This document shows positions 42,444-51,106 of a stretch of DNA of 64,000 nt, one piece after another. Position 1 is the stretch's first letter. The number at the start of each line of letters is the position of its first letter. The stretch is taken from positions 351,380 to 415,379 of the forward strand of contig NZ_LHVO01000053.1 in NCBI RefSeq assembly GCF_001269925.1, given 5' to 3'. The notes beneath the pieces are model-generated. The model was not told where the DNA came from and searched no databases. It saw only the letters and a list, made by a program, of their open reading frames with translations. Position numbers and translations under genes: made by a program. The stretch is from Pseudomonas sp. MIACH (GTDB lineage: Bacteria; Pseudomonadota; Gammaproteobacteria; Pseudomonadales; Pseudomonadaceae).

Positions 42444-43370
42444 ATGCGATTTACTCTCCGTCAACTGCAAGTCTTCGTCGCCGTCGCCCAGCAGGAAAGC
42501 GTCTCTCGCGCTGCTGGCCTTCTGGCCTTATCTCAATCCGCCGCCAGCACCTCGATTACCGAGCTGGAGCGCCAATCCAGCTGCCAATTATTCGACCGCG
42601 CCGGTAAACGCCTGAGTCTCAACGCCTTGGGCCATCAGCTGTTGCCTCAAGCGGTGGCGCTGCTGGACCAGGCCAAGGAGATCGAAGACCTGCTCAACGG
42701 TAAGTCCGGCTTCGGCTCCCTGGCGGTCGGCGCTACCCTGACCATTGGTAATTACCTGGCCACCCTGCTGATCGGCAGCTTCATGCAGCAGCACCCGGAA
42801 AGCCAGGTGAAGCTGCACGTGCAGAACACTGCCAATATCGTGCACCAGGTTGCGCACTACGAAATTGACCTGGGTCTAATCGAAGGCGACTGCAGCCACC
42901 CGGATATCGAGGTGCAAACCTGGGTAGAGGATGAATTGGTAGTGTTCTGTGCGCCTCAGCACCCCCTGGCCAAGCGCGGTGTGGCCACCCTGGAAGAGTT
43001 GACCCATGAGGCATGGATCCTGCGGGAACAAGGCTCGGGCACGCGCCTAACCTTTGACCAGGCCATGCGCCATCACCGCAGCGCGCTGAATATCCGCCTG
43101 GAGCTGGAGCACACCGAGGCGATCAAACGGGCGGTGGAGTCGGGTTTGGGGATTGGCTGCATCTCTCGCCTGGCACTGCGCGATGCGTTCCGCCGCGGCA
43201 GCCTGGTACCGGTGGAAACCCCGGACCTGGACCTGGCGCGACAGTTCTATTTCATCTGGCACAAGCAGAAATACCAGACCTCGGCGATGCGCGAGTTCCT
43301 GGAGCTGTGCCGTGCTTTTACCGCCGGGGTTCAGCGCAGCGACGAGATCGTGCTGCCGAGCATTGCCTGA
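42444..43370 (+). CDS. finR: LysR-type regulator, FinR-like activator of fpr
   Basis: 308-residue LysR-family protein: winged helix at the N-terminus (MRFTLRQLQVFVAVAQQESVSRAAGLLALSQ region) and a periplasmic-binding-like effector domain (about 90-295). Divergence from fpr with a 125-bp intergenic region matches FinR of P. putida, which activates fpr under oxidative stress; the symbol rests on that synteny. ATG at 42444; the frame opens earlier at 42369 but that overlaps the fpr promoter. Confidence 0.85.
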   Translation: MRFTLRQLQVFVAVAQQESVSRAAGLLALSQSAASTSITELERQSSCQLFDRAGKRLSLNALGHQLLPQAVALLDQAKEIEDLLNGKSGFGSLAVGATLTIGNYLATLLIGSFMQQHPESQVKLHVQNTANIVHQVAHYEIDLGLIEGDCSHPDIEVQTWVEDELVVFCAPQHPLAKRGVATLEELTHEAWILREQGSGTRLTFDQAMRHHRSALNIRLELEHTEAIKRAVESGLGIGCISRLALRDAFRRGSLVPVETPDLDLARQFYFIWHKQKYQTSAMREFLELCRAFTAGVQRSDEIVLPSIA

Positions 43371-43373
43371 TCG

Positions 43374-43736
43374 TTAGATCAGGATCACCACCCACACCAG
43401 AGTAATCATGGTCAGTGCCACGAATTGCGCGGCGCTGCCCATGTCCTTGGCGTTTTTCGACAGGGGGTGGCGGTCGAGGGAGATACGGTCGATGGCCGCT
43501 TCTACCGCCGAATTGAGCAATTCAACGATCAAGGCCAACAGGCACACCGCAATCAACAGCGCCCGTTCGACACGGCTGACGTGCAGGAAAAAGCTCAGAG
43601 GGATCAGGATGACGTTCAGCAGCACCAGTTGGCGGAACGCCGCCTCACCGGTGAAAGCCGCGCGCAGGCCATCCAGGGAATAACCCCCTGCATTAAAGAT
43701 ACGTTTGAGACCGGTTTGACCCTTGAAAGGCGACAT
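43374..43736 (-). CDS. dgkA: Diacylglycerol kinase
   Basis: Small inner-membrane enzyme that phosphorylates diacylglycerol to phosphatidic acid, recycling lipid from periplasmic glucan synthesis. The 120-residue protein has the three predicted helices and the catalytic segment VELLNSAVEAAIDRIS (about 70-85). ATG at 43736 is preferred over 43757. It lies downstream of erdR, as in P. aeruginosa (PA3604-PA3603). The periplasmic glucan gene opgD is 10 kb away in this window. Confidence 0.93.
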   Translation of the reverse strand: MSPFKGQTGLKRIFNAGGYSLDGLRAAFTGEAAFRQLVLLNVILIPLSFFLHVSRVERALLIAVCLLALIVELLNSAVEAAIDRISLDRHPLSKNAKDMGSAAQFVALTMITLVWVVILI

Positions 43737-43811
43737 AGACGTAGGCAACTGAACCAAAGAAGTGGGGAAACTAGATCACGCAAAGTCAAAAAAGCGTGAA
43801 TCGGTAACAAC

Positions 43812-44462
43812 TTAATGCTGCGAAATTGACTCAAGTTGTTGCAAGAGCAGCGCCGCCTGGGTCCGCGTGCGCACCCCGAGTTTGCGAAAGATCGCTGTGA
43901 CGTGAGCCTTGATGGTCGCTTCCGACACGCTCAACTCATAGGCGATCTGCTTGTTCAGCAACCCTTCGCAGACCATCGTCAACACTCGAAACTGCTGCGG
44001 CGTCAGGCTGGCCAGGCCATCGCGGGCGGCTTTGGCTTCATCGGACACGTTGATTTCTTCAAACGCTTGCGGCGGCCAGGACACATCACCGTCGAGCACC
44101 TTACGCACGGCGTTCTGGATATCTTCCATGGCGCTGGACTTGGGGATAAAACCGCTGGCGCCAAACTCCTTGGAGCGCACCACCACGTCAGCGTCTTCCT
44201 GGGCCGAAACCATCACCACGGGAATCTGCGGGTATTGCCCGCGCAGCAGCACCAGGCCTGAGAAGCCGTAGGCGCCGGGCATGTTGAGGTCGAGCAGCAC
44301 CAGATCCCAGTCGGACTTTTCGGTAAGGCGGGCTTCCAGCTCGGCAATGCTGGCCACTTCAACCAGGCGCACATCCGGGCCAAGGCCCAGCGTCACGGCC
44401 TGGTGCAATGCACTGCGAAACAGCGGATGGTCATCGGCTATCAGGATTTCGTATGTGGCCAT
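43812..44462 (-). CDS. erdR: ErdR, LuxR/NarL-type response regulator
   Basis: 216-residue two-component response regulator: receiver domain (about 5-120, phospho-acceptor Asp in LVLLDLNMPG) and a C-terminal LuxR helix-turn-helix (about 150-210, LTPQQFRVLTMVCEGLLNKQIAYELSVSEATIKAHV). Sequence and the adjacent dgkA match ErdR, which controls ethanol oxidation and acetate metabolism genes in Pseudomonas. No cognate kinase is nearby. Confidence 0.9.
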   Translation of the reverse strand: MATYEILIADDHPLFRSALHQAVTLGLGPDVRLVEVASIAELEARLTEKSDWDLVLLDLNMPGAYGFSGLVLLRGQYPQIPVVMVSAQEDADVVVRSKEFGASGFIPKSSAMEDIQNAVRKVLDGDVSWPPQAFEEINVSDEAKAARDGLASLTPQQFRVLTMVCEGLLNKQIAYELSVSEATIKAHVTAIFRKLGVRTRTQAALLLQQLESISQH

Positions 44463-44714
44463 TGATTAAATGATCCTGTTTTTTATGGCAGCCCTGATGG
44501 GTTCAGGGTTCGCCAGTACACAAGGCAACGGCCAGGCAGCCATCGCCACAGGGCAGGTTCAACGTCAAAAGCACCTGAAACGACGTCGAAAATTCACGGT
44601 TACGCCCCAATCGGCGCTCAGCATGCCCAGCGCAGCCTGGAGGGTCAAGCACTACGCCCATGGGCATTTTAGCGAGGGGCAGGTTTACGGTGCCATCATG
44701 CAAACGTCGTCTGG

Positions 44715-45434
44715 CTATAGCTCGGGTATATAGGGCGCAAGACGAGTATGGACCCTGTCGGTCGGGTCCAGCGGTAACTGGAACTTGGCAGCCAAGTAGT
44801 GGGTGCTGAATACATCCAGGTAGGCATCCAGCACTTCGCTTGCAGCGGCGTCCTCGGCCAGCTCCAGGCACAGGGCCGCGACTTCGGCGGTGCAGAAATG
44901 GTCATCGCGCTTGGAGCGGCGCAGTTTGTAGCGCGAGAGTTGCTCAGGTGCCAGGCTCAATACCGGCAGATGTTCCAGATACGGACTCTTGCGGAACATT
45001 TTGCGTGCTTCGCTCCAGGTGCCGTCCAGCAGGATGAACAGCGGGCGCTTGCCTTTTGCCACCGTCACGGTACTGACGACACGCTCGGGCGCCACGAATT
45101 CGCCGGGAAACACGATGTAGGGCTGCCACTGCGGGTCAGCGAGCAGGGTGAGCAAATCCGGGTCGACTTCAGTGCGCGACCAGGCGAATGCGCTGGTGTC
45201 GTCGATCACGTCGGCGATCAGCCAGCCGGTGTTGCTGGGCTTCATCGGTTCGACATCGTGCATCAGCAGGCACATGGCCGACTGGGCCGCGACACGGGGA
45301 CGCCAGGCACACAGACAATACTCGGGGATGACCCGGCAGCCGGGACAACGCTCGGCACGGGAGCCTCGATTGACGAAGGGTTTGATCGCGCGTGCCAGGC
45401 GCTGGGTACGCAGGCGGGAGACGGCGTGGCTCAT
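44715..45434 (-). CDS. tapT: tRNA-uridine aminocarboxypropyltransferase (DTW family)
   Basis: 239-residue DTW-domain enzyme that transfers the aminocarboxypropyl group of SAM to uridine-47 of tRNA (acp3U). Cys cluster CPGCRVIPEYCLC near residues 30-42 and the DxTWxxA motif (DGTWSEARKM, about 133-142) are diagnostic. ATG at 45434. It is divergent from the PA3611-like gene. Confidence 0.9.
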   Translation of the reverse strand: MSHAVSRLRTQRLARAIKPFVNRGSRAERCPGCRVIPEYCLCAWRPRVAAQSAMCLLMHDVEPMKPSNTGWLIADVIDDTSAFAWSRTEVDPDLLTLLADPQWQPYIVFPGEFVAPERVVSTVTVAKGKRPLFILLDGTWSEARKMFRKSPYLEHLPVLSLAPEQLSRYKLRRSKRDDHFCTAEVAALCLELAEDAAASEVLDAYLDVFSTHYLAAKFQLPLDPTDRVHTRLAPYIPEL

Positions 45435-45612
45435 CGGATGCGCCGTACAGGGGGGTAGATCGACACGGAGAAAACTCGTGGAGGCTGAAGTGGCCGCAGT
45501 TTAACAGCGATACGCCTGGCTGTAGTGGCAAGGGGTCACCTATAATTGCGCGCCACTGAACGCACAGCGCAGTGGCTGGTCTATGCACCAGTAACCGAAT
45601 CAGGAGAGTTTC

Positions 45613-46053
45613 ATGCTGCGTTCCATGCTGCGTCTTGCCGCCCCATCCATCGCACTTGCGTTGGTATTGCCTGTGGGCGCCCAGGCGGCCTCGCTGCTGG
45701 AGGCCCAAATGAACAGGAAGCTGCAAAGCGTCGCGGCTGAAAGCAACAAAGACCTGCCCCGGGAAATCGACGATAAAACCCTGGAAGTCGCCTACACCGT
45801 TGAAGGAATGCAGTTAATCGATCACCTGAGCGTCTTGCCCGACCGTGCCGAACAGATGCGCGCCAACCCCAAGGCTGTGTACTTCCAACTGGGGCAGAGC
45901 GTGTGCCTGAACAAAGGTTATCGCGAGCTGATGGCCAAGGGCGCAGTGATGCGCTACGAAATCACTGAAAACAAGACTAACCGTCCTGTGGCATCGGTGA
46001 AATTCGTGGAAGCGGATTGCCCGGCACCGGCTGCCGCCAAGAAGAAAAAGTAA
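45613..46053 (+). CDS. PA3611-like secreted protein (quorum-sensing-regulated factor family)
   Basis: 146-residue exported protein: signal peptide cleaved after AQA (about residue 25), then a small alpha/beta domain with two cysteines (CLNKGY and ADCPAP) that could form a disulfide, and a KKKK tail. It matches the family of P. aeruginosa PA3611, described as a quorum-sensing-regulated virulence factor of known structure but unclear function. Position near recA and erdR agrees with that locus. CAGGAG precedes the ATG. Confidence 0.85.
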   Translation: MLRSMLRLAAPSIALALVLPVGAQAASLLEAQMNRKLQSVAAESNKDLPREIDDKTLEVAYTVEGMQLIDHLSVLPDRAEQMRANPKAVYFQLGQSVCLNKGYRELMAKGAVMRYEITENKTNRPVASVKFVEADCPAPAAAKKKK

Positions 46054-46429
46054 TCTGCGCTTCCCCTTCGCGCGCTGCTGTCCAGTAGCGCGCACTCCCC
46101 CGCTTCATTTTCCCGCAGGCAGCTAAACTCCCTACTGAGTGGCCAATAAGCGGTTGCCAGCCAAGGGTTTTTCGGCCCATGATCAAGTCATCCCAACCGC
46201 CCGTTCACAACGGCTTCCATGTCGTTCTGTAACATTTTCAGGGCAAAACAGGGTTGCCCTCCTGCGACTTGCAGTGCAAAGGTTTTTAAATCACAAGGAA
46301 CATACAGAGCCCATTTGCCGCCCGGCAAACACGTGCAATGCCTTGGGCATGCAGCGACACATGCAGTGTCGTGGCCTGCGGACGAATCTCTCGCCGTTGG
46401 CCCAGCCTCTGTGAAGAAGGAGACGTTGA
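46054..46429. other. Intergenic region without a supported gene
   Basis: 376 bases between the PA3611-like gene and the LOG gene. Small open frames are present on both strands but none has a ribosome site or recognisable protein. AAGGAGACG just before 46430 is the ribosome site of the LOG gene. No hairpin with T run was found. Confidence 0.4.
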
Positions 46430-47542
46430 ATGCCTTACGAACCGAATGACCGCCTGCTCCGGCATTTTGAAGAAAACGGCGCTGACCTTACGCAGCAGGT
46501 CGAAGCTCAACTCCAACAGATAGCGCCCAACAGCCCGAATATCCCTCTCTATCGCGACATGATCCTTACCGTGCTGCGCATGGCTCAGGACGACCGCAAC
46601 CGTTGGAATGCCAAGATCACCCTGCAGGCTATCCGCGAATTGGACCATGCCTTCCGCGTACTCGAACAGTTCAAGGGGCGCCGCAAGGTCACGGTGTTCG
46701 GCTCGGCACGCACCCCGGTAGAAAGCCCCCTGTACGCCCTGGCCCGTGAAGTAGGTGCAGCGCTGGCGCGCTCGGACCTGATGGTGATCACCGGTGGTGG
46801 CGGCGGCATCATGGCGGCGGCCCACGAAGGGGCAGGCCTGGAACACAGCCTGGGGTTCAACATTACCCTGCCGTTTGAACAGCATGCCAACCCGACTATC
46901 GATGGCACCGAGAACCTGCTGTCCTTCCACTTCTTCTTTACCCGCAAGCTGTTCTTCGTCAAGGAAGCCGACGCGTTGGTGTTGTGCCCAGGTGGTTTCG
47001 GCACCCTGGATGAAGCCCTGGAAGTATTGACCCTGATCCAGACCGGCAAAAGCCCGCTGGTACCGGTGGTGTTGCTGGATGCGCCGGGGGGAGGTTTCTG
47101 GCAGGGCGCGCTGGACTTTATCCGCAGCCAACTGGAAGCCAATCGCTACATCCTGCCCACCGACCTCAAGCTGGTACGCCTGGTGTACAGCGCTGAAGAG
47201 GCAGTGGAGGAGATCAATCAGTTCTATGCCAACTTCCACTCCACGCGCTGGTTGAAGCGGGAGTTTGTGGTTCGCATGAATCATCCACTCAGCGATCGAG
47301 CGCTGGCTCATTTGCAGAGTGAATTTGCCAGCCTGCGGTTGAGTGGGGATTTCCAGCAACTTGCCTATACGGGTGAGGAGCATGACGAACCGAGGTTCAG
47401 CCATTTGACGCGGTTGGTGTTCAACTTCAATGGCCGCGATCAGGGCCGGTTGCGAGAACTGGTGGATTACATCAACTTGCCGGAGAACTGGGCACAGGCT
47501 CAGGGGAAGACGCAACAGCGGGTAGCGCCGCAGCCGGCGTGA
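46430..47542 (+). CDS. LOG-family protein (putative nucleotide phosphoribohydrolase)
   Basis: 370-residue protein with the LOG/TIGR00730 Rossmann core at about 83-260: GGGGGIMAAAHEGA (motif I) and CPGGFGTLDE (motif II, the catalytic Arg/Glu region of LOG enzymes that cut cytokinin or AMP-type nucleotides). It is longer than the plant-type LOG (about 190-200 residues), with ~80-residue N-terminal and ~110-residue C-terminal additions, the PA4923-unrelated long form. Substrate unknown. AAGGAG precedes the ATG, and a strong terminator follows. Confidence 0.88.
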   Translation: MPYEPNDRLLRHFEENGADLTQQVEAQLQQIAPNSPNIPLYRDMILTVLRMAQDDRNRWNAKITLQAIRELDHAFRVLEQFKGRRKVTVFGSARTPVESPLYALAREVGAALARSDLMVITGGGGGIMAAAHEGAGLEHSLGFNITLPFEQHANPTIDGTENLLSFHFFFTRKLFFVKEADALVLCPGGFGTLDEALEVLTLIQTGKSPLVPVVLLDAPGGGFWQGALDFIRSQLEANRYILPTDLKLVRLVYSAEEAVEEINQFYANFHSTRWLKREFVVRMNHPLSDRALAHLQSEFASLRLSGDFQQLAYTGEEHDEPRFSHLTRLVFNFNGRDQGRLRELVDYINLPENWAQAQGKTQQRVAPQPA

Positions 47543-47555
47543 AATCCAGAAACGC

Positions 47556-47590
47556 AAAAAGGCTCGCTATTTTCATAGCGGGCCTTTTTT
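47556..47590 (+). terminator. Intrinsic terminator of the LOG gene
   Basis: AAAAAGGCTCGCTAT-TTTC-ATAGCGGGCCTTTTTT, a 15-bp stem (one G-T mismatch-type pair) and T run, 14 bases past the stop. Confidence 0.92.
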
Positions 47591-47677
47591 GGTGCTTCAG
47601 TTTTGGTATTTCAAGTTAGATCGAAGGTGAGGCCATTGGGGCTGCTTCGCAGCCCGACGCGGGGCAAGCCCGCTCGC

Positions 47678-47737
47678 CACAACAAGCCCATTCACCACAC
47701 AACAAGGCCGTTCATCACACAACAAGGTGTTCAGTCG
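47678..47737. repeat. Three tandem 20-bp repeats before recX
   Basis: CACAACAAG begins at 47678, 47698 and 47718, giving three adjacent 20-base units (CACAACAAGCCCATTCACCA; CACAACAAGGCCGTTCATCA; then a diverged third). They lie between a partial REP-like sequence (GCGGGGCAAGCCCGC, about 47659-47673) and the recX stop. Confidence 0.8.
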
Positions 47738-48198
47738 TCCATATCTCGACCACTGAGTAAGCGGCTGATCATCTCCATCGAAAAACCGCGATAACTCAGG
47801 AAGCGGCCTTGTTTCGCGCGTTCTCTCGCATCGATGGGGAGATGACCAGAGAACTTTCGACGCCAAGTGTCTTCCAGTTGCGCCTGCCAACTGATACCGC
47901 ACTCGCGCAGGGCAAGGTCAATATCATTACGTTGCAAACCGCGCTGGCTCAGCTCTTCGCGAATACGCGCTGGGCCGTAGCCGGAACGGGCTCGGTAGGA
48001 GACAAAACTTTCGAGGTAACGGGATTCCGAAAGCAGCCCCTCTTCCGTCAAACGGTCAAGGGCGGTTTCGATCATCTCGGGTTCCGCGCCGCGCTGACGC
48101 AGTTTGCGCGTCAGCTCGACTCGACCATGCTCGCGGCGAGCGAGCAGGTCCATTGCGGTGCGCCGAACGGCGACGAGTGTATCCAGTACAACAGTCAT
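47731..48198 (-). CDS. recX: Regulatory protein RecX
   Basis: 155-residue helical inhibitor of RecA filament growth, made of three-helix repeats (LLARREHGRVELTRKLRQRG; YARSGYGPARIREELSQRG-type second repeat). It lies 8 bases after recA on the same strand, the standard recA-recX operon, and should be co-induced in the SOS response. The third tandem 20-bp repeat overlaps its last codons. Confidence 0.95.
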   Translation of the reverse strand: MTVVLDTLVAVRRTAMDLLARREHGRVELTRKLRQRGAEPEMIETALDRLTEEGLLSESRYLESFVSYRARSGYGPARIREELSQRGLQRNDIDLALRECGISWQAQLEDTWRRKFSGHLPIDARERAKQGRFLSYRGFSMEMISRLLSGRDMDD

Positions 48199-48206
48199 CG
48201 TTTGCT

Positions 48207-49265
48207 TCAGATGTCAGTGTCAGCTTCTTCTACTTCTTCAACCGGCTCGCGGTTGGCGGCAGCTTTCACGTCTGGCGCCGGGGTCAGCAGCTTGTCGCGG
48301 ATCTGCTTCTCAAGCGTGGCCGCGATATCCGGGTTGTCCGCCAGGAACTTGGCCGAGTTGGCCTTACCCTGACCGATCTTGCTGCCGTTATACGCATACC
48401 AGGCACCGGATTTCTCGACGAAGCCGTGCAGCACGCCCAGGTCGATCATTTCGCCGTTCAGGTAGATACCCTTGCCATAGAGAATCTGGAATTCAGCCTG
48501 GCGGAAAGGCGGAGCCACTTTGTTCTTCACGACTTTGACGCGGGTTTCGCTACCAACCACCTCGTCACCTTCTTTCACCGCGCCGGTACGGCGGATGTCC
48601 AGACGGACCGACGCATAGAACTTCAGCGCGTTACCACCGGTAGTGGTTTCCGGGCTGCCGAACATCACGCCGATTTTCATACGGATCTGGTTGATGAAGA
48701 TCACCAGGCAGTTGGCGTTCTTGATGTTACCGGTGATTTTACGCAGCGCCTGGGACATCAGACGGGCTTGCAGGCCCACGTGCATGTCGCCCATTTCGCC
48801 TTCGATTTCAGCCTTGGGTACCAGGGCTGCCACGGAGTCGACCACGATCACGTCGATGGCGTTGGAGCGCACCAGCATGTCGGTGATTTCCAGGGCTTGT
48901 TCACCGGTGTCCGGCTGCGAAACCAGCAGGTCGTCGACATTGACGCCCAGCTTGCCCGCGTATTCAGGATCCAGGGCGTGCTCGGCGTCGACGAACGCGC
49001 AAGTGGCGCCCATTTTTTGTGCCTGGGCAATCACCGACAGGGTCAAGGTGGTTTTACCGGAAGATTCAGGACCGTAGATTTCAACGATACGGCCTTTTGG
49101 CAGACCGCCAATGCCGAGCGCGATGTCCAGACCCAGAGAGCCAGTGGAAATAGCCGGGATCGCCTGACGGTCGTGATCGCCCATACGCATTACGGCACCC
49201 TTGCCGAATTGACGTTCGATCTGACCCAGGGCCGCAGCCAAGGCTTTCTTCTTGTTGTCGTCCAT
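48207..49265 (-). CDS. recA: RecA recombinase
   Basis: DNA strand-exchange ATPase and SOS co-protease. The 352-residue protein has Walker A GPESSGKTT (about 66-74), Walker B (VIVVDSVAAL), loop L2 region NQIRMKIGVMFGSPETTTGG and an acidic C-terminus. ATG at 49265 gives the conserved start MDDNKKKAL; an in-frame ATG at 49277 is upstream. A LexA box lies 41 bases upstream of the start. RecA filaments would also trigger self-cleavage of the S24 repressor encoded at 51.7 kb. Confidence 0.97.
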   Translation of the reverse strand: MDDNKKKALAAALGQIERQFGKGAVMRMGDHDRQAIPAISTGSLGLDIALGIGGLPKGRIVEIYGPESSGKTTLTLSVIAQAQKMGATCAFVDAEHALDPEYAGKLGVNVDDLLVSQPDTGEQALEITDMLVRSNAIDVIVVDSVAALVPKAEIEGEMGDMHVGLQARLMSQALRKITGNIKNANCLVIFINQIRMKIGVMFGSPETTTGGNALKFYASVRLDIRRTGAVKEGDEVVGSETRVKVVKNKVAPPFRQAEFQILYGKGIYLNGEMIDLGVLHGFVEKSGAWYAYNGSKIGQGKANSAKFLADNPDIAATLEKQIRDKLLTPAPDVKAAANREPVEEVEEADTDI

Positions 49266-49305
49266 TAAAGTCCTCACGTAATCAATAAGGCCTGGCGGCC
49301 AACAC

Positions 49306-49321
49306 CTGTATAAGTAGACAG
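49306..49321. promoter_or_regulatory. LexA box upstream of recA
   Basis: CTGTATAAGTAGACAG fits the 16-bp CTGT-N8-ACAG LexA operator exactly in its conserved ends. It lies between pncC and recA, so recA-recX has its own SOS promoter. Confidence 0.9.
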
Positions 49322-49348
49322 TATTGTTCCATAAAGATCAGAGATCGC

Positions 49349-49849
49349 CTACCCCTGATTTTCTATTTCTGCTGCAGCTCGTCGCAACAAGCCCTCCAGC
49401 GCAGCCTTTACCGTTTGTCGACGAACCTCGTCGCGGTTGCCGGGGAAGTGCTGAAGCTCGGCCGTGACCTCATCACCAACGCCAAAGGCCAGCCACACGG
49501 TGCCCACCGGTTTGTCCGCCGAACCACCGTCCGGCCCCGCCACACCGCTGACCGCCACGGCAAAGCGCGCCAGGCTTTTCTCCTGCGCGCCGCGCGCCAT
49601 GGCCTCAACCACCTCCTGGCTGACGGCCCCGACTTTTGCAAACAACCCCTCCGGCACGTTCAACTGCCGGGTCTTCTGCCGATTGGAATAGGTGACATAC
49701 CCCGCTTCGAACCAGGACGAACTCCCTGGGATCCGCGTGATGGCTTCCGCGATACCGCCGCCTGTACAGGACTCGGCGGTAGTGACGTGGGCATTGAGCA
49801 CCTGCAAGCGGCGACCCAGGTCAGCGGCAAGTTGGGTGATTTCCTTCAC
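49349..49849 (-). CDS. pncC: CinA C-terminal domain protein / NMN amidohydrolase PncC
   Basis: 166-residue stand-alone CinA C-terminal domain, which deamidates NMN to NaMN in NAD recycling. Signature segments TAESCTGGGIAEAITRIPGSS (about 24-44) and AVSGVAGPDGGSADKPVGTVW are intact. The start is GTG at 49849 with GGAG 7 bases upstream. It is the recA-side boundary of the accessory region and lacks the N-terminal MoeA-like half of full CinA. Confidence 0.92.
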   Translation of the reverse strand: MKEITQLAADLGRRLQVLNAHVTTAESCTGGGIAEAITRIPGSSSWFEAGYVTYSNRQKTRQLNVPEGLFAKVGAVSQEVVEAMARGAQEKSLARFAVAVSGVAGPDGGSADKPVGTVWLAFGVGDEVTAELQHFPGNRDEVRRQTVKAALEGLLRRAAAEIENQG

Positions 49850-49930
49850 GGTGATCTCCAGAATTGGACGGGGGTTTGCCTACCCTACAGGAGCAAATCG
49901 CTCATGCAAGCGACAGACTGGAACAAGAGA

Positions 49931-50206
49931 TTAGCGGGCGACGGCGCGCGCAGGCCTGGCCAGATCGAGCGCTTGCAAGTGTGCAGCCAACAAGCGCTCA
50001 AGCTGCGCTTCATACCGCCAGCAAGACATAGCCCGATAACCGGTAGGCGACTAGGAAACGCATAACGCCGCCCTCGCCGGCGTCCACAACTGCAAACGGG
50101 CCTCCAGCCCATTGATGCCACCGTCGATGCGCCGGGGGGATAGTGACGAACGGGGACTTATCGAACTGCGATAGCCCGTCACCGGGTAGCCCCCAGTTGC
50201 ATGCAT
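49931..50206 (-). pseudogene. Amber-interrupted ORF in the phage-remnant region
   Basis: A single minus-strand frame of 92 codons from ATG 50206 to TAA 49931 is interrupted only by a TAG at 50053-50051. The first part ends RIDGGINGLEARLQLWTPARAALCVS, the second reads SPTGYRAMSCWRYEAQLERLLAAHLQALDLARPARAVAR. Both halves look protein-like, and the frame lies where a phage lysis or tail gene would be. No ribosome site stands out. I know no named family; it could also be chance coding in a GC-rich remnant. Confidence 0.35.
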
Positions 50207-50225
50207 AACAGCGCGTCAAACTGGA

Positions 50226-50741
50226 CTACTCCTGCAGCGGGCGATACTGATCCGGATCGTCGATGTTCAACACGTCCCAGCCGCGAGAAAATAGCGCTTT
50301 GCCTGTAGGATCGTCGAGCAGGGCCCGGTCGATATAAAGGGTCTGGGTGAAGGACACGATCCAGGTGTCGTAGTCCGTTTCGACGCCGTTACGTCCGAAG
50401 GGCGCCGCGATCATGGATGTGGGCACGTCGCACTGGTCGGACGGCAGGCCCCAGCGATTATCCAGGGCCAGGTCCATCAACTGGCTGGCCAGGTCACAGG
50501 CGTCAAACGCGTCTGACCCGCTGGGAACCATAGCCTTGAGTGAAACCAACAAGGTGTGGGCCTTGCGTCCGTCAGGGGAGCGAGCGCCTGGGGCGTTGAG
50601 CTCCACCCTGATCAGCACACCGGCTTTGTCTTCGGCGCCGATGAAACCCTGGTGATTGCCTACAAGCAATTGTGGGAAGGCACTCTTTAGCACCATCCCA
50701 ATCGCCGTGGGCAGTTGTGAGGTTTTTTCGATAGGTGTCAT
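50226..50741 (-). CDS. Phage/tailocin tail-type protein, unassigned
   Basis: 171-residue soluble protein, MTPIEKTSQLPTAIGMVLKS ..., beginning with a helix and then an alpha/beta domain with VLIRVELNAPGARSPDGRKAHTLLVSL. Size, fold pattern and position directly after the holin resemble the small tail-completion or terminator-like genes of Pseudomonas tailocin and prophage clusters; I cannot name it. AAGGACG precedes the ATG at 50741. It is 20 bases after the holin stop, so they form an operon. Confidence 0.6.
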   Translation of the reverse strand: MTPIEKTSQLPTAIGMVLKSAFPQLLVGNHQGFIGAEDKAGVLIRVELNAPGARSPDGRKAHTLLVSLKAMVPSGSDAFDACDLASQLMDLALDNRWGLPSDQCDVPTSMIAAPFGRNGVETDYDTWIVSFTQTLYIDRALLDDPTGKALFSRGWDVLNIDDPDQYRPLQE

Positions 50742-50761
50742 CTGTTGCGTCCTTGCAGCGA

Positions 50762-51106
50762 TTACTGCTGATCCGGGTGGGATGGCGGGGTCTCATTGAC
50801 CCCGATGCGCTTGGCCGCCCAGCGTTCATAAAGGCCGATGGCGACGTCTGCACCAGCCATGGCCGTCAGGCAGCCAATGGCGCCGGCGGTCCAGATCGAC
50901 ATGCCTGCGGCGTAGCACAGCATCAATGCCGAGACTCCGCAGACCATGCATGCACCGGACCGCAGAGCCAGACGCCGAACCAGCGACCAGCCGCGGGCGC
51001 CCTCCTTGTCAGCCCGCCACATTTCGCCGGATACGCCGCCGATCAGGGCCAGTACGATCACCAGCCAGATAGGCATTTCCGCTAACGCTTGCTGCTCGTT
51101 TGTCAT
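50762..51106 (-). CDS. Phage/tailocin holin
   Basis: 114-residue membrane protein that would make lesions in the inner membrane for lysis. Three hydrophobic segments are visible at about 12-30 (PIWLVIVLALIGGVSGEMW), 47-65 and 68-85. The N-terminus MTNEQQALAEMPIWLV and ADVAIGLYERWAA resemble the holin that opens the P. aeruginosa R-pyocin cluster (PA0614). The ATG at 51106 has a strong AGGAGG. No endolysin or spanin gene remains nearby, so lysis by this unit alone is doubtful. Confidence 0.82.
   Translation of the reverse strand: MTNEQQALAEMPIWLVIVLALIGGVSGEMWRADKEGARGWSLVRRLALRSGACMVCGVSALMLCYAAGMSIWTAGAIGCLTAMAGADVAIGLYERWAAKRIGVNETPPSHPDQQ

Noticed and set aside
44470..44733. 87-codon plus-strand ORF between erdR and tapT
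   Set aside because: No ribosome site; it overlaps the tapT 3' end antisense and the product lacks protein-like pattern.
46139..46414. 91-codon plus-strand ORF upstream of the LOG gene
   Set aside because: Start context is poor, composition is intergenic-like, and it ends before the clear AAGGAG of the LOG gene.
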